Shown here: positions 4,964-7,785 of the stretch, one piece after another
Position numbering within the stretch: the first letter of the stretch is position 1
Layout: the number at the start of each line of letters is the position of its first letter
Assembly (NCBI GenBank): GCA_017743275.1
Contig: JAGHZG010000062.1
Coordinates: forward strand, 1-7,785
Direction: 5' to 3'
Length of the DNA stretch: 7,785 nucleotides
Origin: Chloroflexota bacterium
Lineage (GTDB): Bacteria > Chloroflexota > Anaerolineae > B4-G1 > DUEL01
The notes under the pieces: generated by a model
The model's database searches: none
The model's input: only the letters and a program-made list of their open reading frames with translations
Told to the model about the DNA's origin: nothing
Translations under genes and position numbers: made by a program

Positions 4964-5902
4964 ATGTTGGGATCGTCCTTTGAACCAGCCTATCGGGCTC
5001 TGCTCCGCACCGGCGAACTGCGCCGTCGGGTGCAGTTGGCCTACGACCATCTCCACGCCTGCGACTTCTGCGGCCGGAAGTGCGGGGTGGACCGGTACGA
5101 GACCGTCGGCGCGTGCCGTACCGGTGTGCGCGCCCTGGTCTCCAGTTACGGGCCCCACTTCGGGGAGGAGGACCCGCTGCGGGGGTACCGGGGCTCCGGC
5201 ACCATCTTCTTCGCCTGGTGCAACCTGAACTGCCAGTACTGCCAGAACTACGACATCAGCCAACTGGGGTACGGTCGGGAAGTGGAGCCGGAAGAGATTG
5301 CCGCGATGATGCTGGCCCTCCAGGCCCAGGGGTGCCACAACATCAACTTCGTCTCGCCGACCCACGTCCTGGCACCCATCCTGGCCGCCGTCCTCATCGC
5401 CGCCGAGGCCGGCCTGCGCCTGCCCCTGGTCTGGAACACCGGCGGCTACGACTCGCTGGAAGCACTGTCTCTGCTGGACGGCGTGGTGGACATCTACATG
5501 CCCGATATGAAATACGCCGATGCGGAGATTGCCTACCGCTACTCTCGCGTGCGGGACTACCCCGCCGTCAACCAGGCCGCCGTCAAAGAGATGCACCGGC
5601 AGGTGGGCGACCTGGTGCTGGACGAACGGGGGGTCGCGCTGCGCGGGCTTCTGGTCCGCCACCTGGTCCTGCCCGGTGGACTGGCGGGGACCGCCGAAAT
5701 CGCCCGTTTCCTGGCCGAGGAAGTCTCGCGGGACACCTACATCAACATTATGGACCAGTACCGGCCCTGCTACCGGGCGCACGAGTACCCGCCGCTGGAT
5801 CGGCCCATCACCCGCCGGGAGTACGAGGCGGCGGTGGAAGCGGCCCGCCAGGCGGGCCTCCACCGCTTTGACCGCCGCGCGCCCCGCCTGCTATTCTTTT
5901 AA
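4964..5902 (+). CDS. pflX: PflX-like radical SAM protein (COG1313)
   Basis: A 312-residue radical SAM enzyme of the PflX group, relatives of pyruvate formate-lyase activating enzymes whose own target is not known. The radical SAM motif is C86-N-L-N-C90-Q-Y-C93 (CxxxCxxC), preceded by GSGTIFFAW. An N-terminal Cys cluster, C33-x2-C36-x3-C40 plus C51 (HACDFCGRKCGVDR...GAC), is characteristic of the family and could hold a second metal site. Further family blocks are HFGEEDPLRG (65-74), NINFVSPTH, NTGGYDS, DIYMPDMKY, and VRHLVLPGG followed by NIMDQYRPC. Length and motifs look complete. I start at the ATG at 4964; the frame is open further upstream through the heptamer repeat and back into the exonuclease gene, but conservation begins only after 4964. 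There is no Shine-Dalgarno because the repeat occupies that position. No pyruvate formate-lyase-like gene is in the window. Confidence 0.85.
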   Translation: MLGSSFEPAYRALLRTGELRRRVQLAYDHLHACDFCGRKCGVDRYETVGACRTGVRALVSSYGPHFGEEDPLRGYRGSGTIFFAWCNLNCQYCQNYDISQLGYGREVEPEEIAAMMLALQAQGCHNINFVSPTHVLAPILAAVLIAAEAGLRLPLVWNTGGYDSLEALSLLDGVVDIYMPDMKYADAEIAYRYSRVRDYPAVNQAAVKEMHRQVGDLVLDERGVALRGLLVRHLVLPGGLAGTAEIARFLAEEVSRDTYINIMDQYRPCYRAHEYPPLDRPITRREYEAAVEAARQAGLHRFDRRAPRLLFF

Positions 5903-5908
5903 ATTCAC

Positions 5909-5979
5909 CGCAGAGAACGCAGAGAGCGCAGAGATTTTCTTTAAAAATATATTGCTCTGCGCACTCTGCGGTCTCTGCG
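5909..5979. repeat. CGCAGAGA inverted repeat with AT-rich loop
   Basis: Two 25-nt arms, 5909-5933 and 5955-5979, pair at 23 of 25 positions around a 21-nt AT-rich loop. Each arm is itself three copies of an 8-9 nt word (CGCAGAGAN). It occupies most of the 97-nt gap between the pflX-like and acylphosphatase genes and starts 7 nt after the stop. It could form a very stable hairpin reducing read-through, but lacks a following T-run. The acyP ribosome binding site (CAGGAG, 5987-5992) lies just outside it. Confidence 0.8.
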
Positions 5980-5999
5980 ATTAGAACAGGAGCGAACCA

Positions 6000-6299
6000 A
6001 TGGGTGAACCGAAACCGACCGACCAGGCCCGCCTCCACGCGGTCGTGAAAGGCATCGTCCAGGGGGTGAACTTCCGCTACTACACCGTCCGGCGGGCACG
6101 CGCCCTGGGCCTGACCGGCTGGGTGGCCAACCGCTGGGACGGGACGGTGGAGACCGTCGCCGAGGGCCCCCGGCCCGCCCTGCGGGAGTTTCTGGACTTT
6201 CTCCACGAAGGGCCGCCGGCCGCGCACGTCACCCACGTCGCCGTCCAGTGGGAAGAGCCCACGGGCGAATTCACCGACTTCCGGATCATCTACCTATGA
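6000..6299 (+). CDS. acyP: Acylphosphatase
   Basis: A 99-residue acylphosphatase, the usual size for the family, which hydrolyses the carboxyl-phosphate bond of small acyl phosphates in the cytoplasm. The phosphate-binding loop [10 protein letters not shown] (17-26) contains the catalytic Arg (R26), and W41-V-A-N44 contains the catalytic Asn; both are intact. Family features continue with [11 protein letters not shown] (47-57) and the C-terminal FRIIY strand. The ATG at 6000 has CAGGAG with 7-nt spacing. The stop overlaps the start of the next gene (ATGA, 6296-6299), so the two are probably translated together even though their functions look unrelated. The physiological substrate of bacterial acylphosphatases is generally uncertain. 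Confidence 0.92.
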   Translation: MGEPKPTDQARLHAVVKGIVQGVNFRYYTVRRARALGLTGWVANRWDGTVETVAEGPRPALREFLDFLHEGPPAAHVTHVAVQWEEPTGEFTDFRIIYL

Positions 6300-7492
6300 C
6301 CCAGAACCGGGAACGGCTGGCCTGGATCATCCTGCTGATCTCCTTCACCCTGTGCGTGAGCCTCGCGGTGGGTGTGCCGCTGGGCATCCGGCAGTTCCTG
6401 CTCACCGCCACCCGCGCGCAGCCCACCCTGCTGCAGCCCCAGCAGGGGACGCCGGGGCTGCAGCGCGGCGGGCGAGGCGACCTCATCGCCCTGCGGGACC
6501 CCACCTGGGACGTCCCGGCGGGCAGCGTACTGACCACCGACAGCGCCGCGCAGGCGCTCCTGACCTTCTACGCCCCCGCCTCGGAGTCCGAAGTCGTGGC
6601 GACGGTCCAGGTCTACGGCGACACCCGGCTCCGCATCCAATCTGCTCGCTCCCCGCGCTTCGCTCTCAGCCCGCTCCCCCATCACCTCAACCTGCAGGTG
6701 GAGTCCGGGCGGGTGCGGATCACCGTTTTCCCGACGGGGGAACGAGAGACGACGGCCCAACTGCACACCCCTCATCTCACTGCGGTGTTGACGGCGGGCA
6801 GTTACGAGGCGCGCGTCTACGGTTCCCTCACCGAATTTATCGTCCGCGAGGGTCAGGCCGAGGTGACTTCCGCCGGCGGGCACTCCGTCTCCCTGAAAGA
6901 AACCCAGCGCACCATTGCCCAGGCCGGGCCGACGCCGCTGGAAGTGCTCCCCGCCGCGCGCAACCTGCTGGTCAACGGCGACTTCCGTCAGCCGCTGGAA
7001 GTGGGCTGGGAGTCCTACTTCATTGAGGCCGGCACCGTCCAGACCACCACCCTCGCGGGCCGTCCGGCGGCCCGTTTCTTCCGCGAGGGGGTCGGCCACG
7101 CGGAGGTGGGCATCCGGCAGGTACTCAACTACGACGTGCGGGATTTCACCTCCCTGGTCCTCCATCTCAACGTCATGGTTCAGGGCCAGAGCCTGCCCGG
7201 CTGCGGTTCGGCGGGCTCCGAATGCCCGATCATCGTCCGGATAGACTACCAGGACATCTACGGTGGAGACCGGGTCTGGTATCACGGCTTCTACTCTGTC
7301 CCCAAGGCCGCCAACGACTACCTGTACTGGTGGAGCGACCAGATTCCCCTCCAGACCTGGACCTCCTACGATTCCGACAACCTGATGCAGAGCGACGCTC
7401 CTCCGGCGCTCATCAAGTCGGTCACCATCTACGCCTCGGGCCATGCCTTTGAGGCGCTGGTCACCGAGGTAGAACTTCTGGCACAGGAGTAA
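6296..7492 (+). CDS. Membrane-anchored FecR-like protein with C-terminal beta-sandwich
   Basis: A 398-residue protein with one N-terminal transmembrane helix (about residues 9-31, no clear signal-peptidase site), so the bulk is probably outside the cytoplasmic membrane. Residues about 60-215 are rich in short beta strands and resemble a FecR-type domain: [36 protein letters not shown], then ATYE-like [25 protein letters not shown] and [11 protein letters not shown]. From NLLVNGDF (223-230) to the end is a second domain resembling galactose-binding/CBM-like jelly rolls, with two Cys (C303, C310) that could form a disulfide. The TonB/anti-sigma role of classical FecR is not implied, since no sigma factor or receptor gene is adjacent; an envelope sensor or carbohydrate-binding role is inferred. 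The start is the ATG overlapping the acyP stop; there is no strong Shine-Dalgarno, which suggests translational coupling. Confidence 0.7.
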   Translation: MTQNRERLAWIILLISFTLCVSLAVGVPLGIRQFLLTATRAQPTLLQPQQGTPGLQRGGRGDLIALRDPTWDVPAGSVLTTDSAAQALLTFYAPASESEVVATVQVYGDTRLRIQSARSPRFALSPLPHHLNLQVESGRVRITVFPTGERETTAQLHTPHLTAVLTAGSYEARVYGSLTEFIVREGQAEVTSAGGHSVSLKETQRTIAQAGPTPLEVLPAARNLLVNGDFRQPLEVGWESYFIEAGTVQTTTLAGRPAARFFREGVGHAEVGIRQVLNYDVRDFTSLVLHLNVMVQGQSLPGCGSAGSECPIIVRIDYQDIYGGDRVWYHGFYSVPKAANDYLYWWSDQIPLQTWTSYDSDNLMQSDAPPALIKSVTIYASGHAFEALVTEVELLAQE

Positions 7493-7506
7493 ATCGTCCG
7501 TAGTCA

Positions 7507-7529
7507 GCCACGAAGCGAAGCGGAGTGGC
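7507..7529. other. Small inverted repeat after the FecR-like gene
   Basis: GCCAC (7507-7511) and GTGGC (7525-7529) can pair around a 13-nt purine-rich loop (GAAGCGAAGCGGA). It lies 15 nt after the stop of the FecR-like gene and before the decarboxylase start. There is no T-run, so it is at best a weak terminator; it may be a degraded repeat. The rest of the 52-nt gap shows no promoter. Confidence 0.3.
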
Positions 7530-7544
7530 GTCCTTAGAAACCTT

Positions 7545-7766
7545 ATGGAAACAATCCGTGTCCATCCATGTTCATCCGCGTCCCAACTCCAGGCCATCGC
7601 TGAGGCCGGAGCCAACATCGCGCTGACCAAATACTGGGGCAACGCCGACCCCGACCTGCGCATCCCGGCCAACGACTCGGTCTCCATCACCCTGGACCGG
7701 GTCCGCACCGTCACCACCGTCGCCTTTCGGGCTGACCTGCCAGAGGATGAGGTGACGGTGGACGGG
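7545..7766 (+). CDS. mvaD: Mevalonate-pathway decarboxylase, 5' part only
   Basis: The first 74 codons of a GHMP-superfamily decarboxylase of the mevalonate isoprenoid pathway, cut by the contig end. The diagnostic block is A23-N-I-A-L-T-K29-Y-W-G32-N33, followed by LRIPANDSVSITLD (38-51) and T55-V-T-T-V. Diphosphomevalonate decarboxylases (MDD) normally read KYWGK; here the last position is N33. Some Chloroflexota instead have phosphomevalonate decarboxylases, so substrate is open. The ATG at 7545 is the only in-frame start before the conserved region; it has no Shine-Dalgarno, and residues 4-13 come from a decamer repeat. The conserved part begins near residue 16, so the native start may have been altered. 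The frame continues into the adapter, which would falsely add LSLIHI; those residues should be excluded. Confidence 0.85.
7554..7583 (+). repeat. Three ATCCGTGTCC decamers inside the mvaD 5' end
   Basis: Three consecutive 10-nt units (ATCCGTGTCC, ATCCATGTTC, ATCCGCGTCC) belong to the same repeat family as the CACGGAT element at 1049-1170, read on the opposite strand. The block starts three codons after the only usable start codon (ATG at 7545) and encodes residues 4-13 of the decarboxylase reading frame. Confidence 0.75.
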
Positions 7767-7785
7767 CTGTCTCTTATACACATCT
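7767..7785. other. Tn5/Nextera mosaic-end adapter sequence
   Basis: The final 19 bases read CTGTCTCTTATACACATCT, exactly the 19-bp Tn5 mosaic end used in tagmentation libraries. Its position at the very end of the window, inside a conserved gene whose homology stops there, indicates untrimmed library adapter rather than a natural transposon end. Translations through it give artefact peptides (forward ...LSLIHI, reverse starting MCIRDS or MYKRQ). Confidence 0.95.

Noticed and set aside
4460..5863. Minus-strand frame with MQDAGC-type peptide repeats antisense to the radical SAM gene
   Set aside because: The peptide repeats are just the heptamer array read in reverse, and the rest is antisense to a well-conserved gene.
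6290..7783. Long minus-strand open frame (497 codons) antisense to the FecR-like gene
   Set aside because: It starts within the adapter (MCIRDS) and shows no recognisable domain; a GC-driven shadow of the real plus-strand genes.
7767..7785. End of a natural Tn5/IS50 element
   Set aside because: No transposase or further IS sequence is seen, and the match is exactly the library adapter at the contig terminus.

Overview
The window looks like the end of a metagenome-assembled contig from a GC-rich bacterium, most likely Chloroflexota (Anaerolineae-like). This placement is an inference from gene content: a mevalonate-pathway decarboxylase, a PflX-type radical SAM protein, a TPR/zinc-ribbon membrane protein, a FecR-like anchored protein, and short repeats in nearly every intergenic gap. 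Promoters look like the sigma-70 type, and Shine-Dalgarno sites precede several genes. The last 19 bases are the Tn5/Nextera mosaic-end sequence and are probably not genomic.

Layout. Bases 1-125 are strikingly AT-rich and hold no gene that can be supported. From 231 a rightward pair encodes a DUF2892 small membrane protein and a ferritin-like diiron protein with a complete ligand set. A convergent gap (1029-1205) is filled by an inverted and direct CACGGAT-type repeat. A tightly overlapping leftward operon (4158 down to 1206) encodes a TPR/zinc-ribbon/multi-TM protein, a YjbQ/UPF0047 protein and a dihydropyrimidinase/hydantoinase-family amidohydrolase. A divergent intergenic region (4159-4371) carries two promoters, both with TGGTATAAT, on either side of a nested palindrome. 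Rightward genes follow: a small stand-alone DEDDy-type exonuclease, a PflX-like radical SAM protein, an acylphosphatase, a membrane-anchored FecR-like protein that overlaps acyP by 4 bp, and the 5' end of a (di)phosphomevalonate decarboxylase cut off by the adapter.

The genes are mostly recognisable families, and I see no convincing new multi-gene system such as a defence island, CRISPR array or biosynthetic cluster. The least explained signal is the intergenic repeats. At least five sequence-unrelated short repeat types (16-nt duplication, CACGGAT/decamer, GTAGGACAACTG palindrome, GCATCYT heptamer, CGCAGAGA palindrome) occupy the gaps. Several touch gene ends: one overlaps a stop codon and supplies the next gene's ribosome binding site, one sits 4 nt before a start codon where a Shine-Dalgarno would be, and one appears to encode the N-terminus of the decarboxylase. 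The functional links between the genes are loose, and the operon of YjbQ, amidohydrolase and TPR/zinc-ribbon protein is the only tightly coupled unit.
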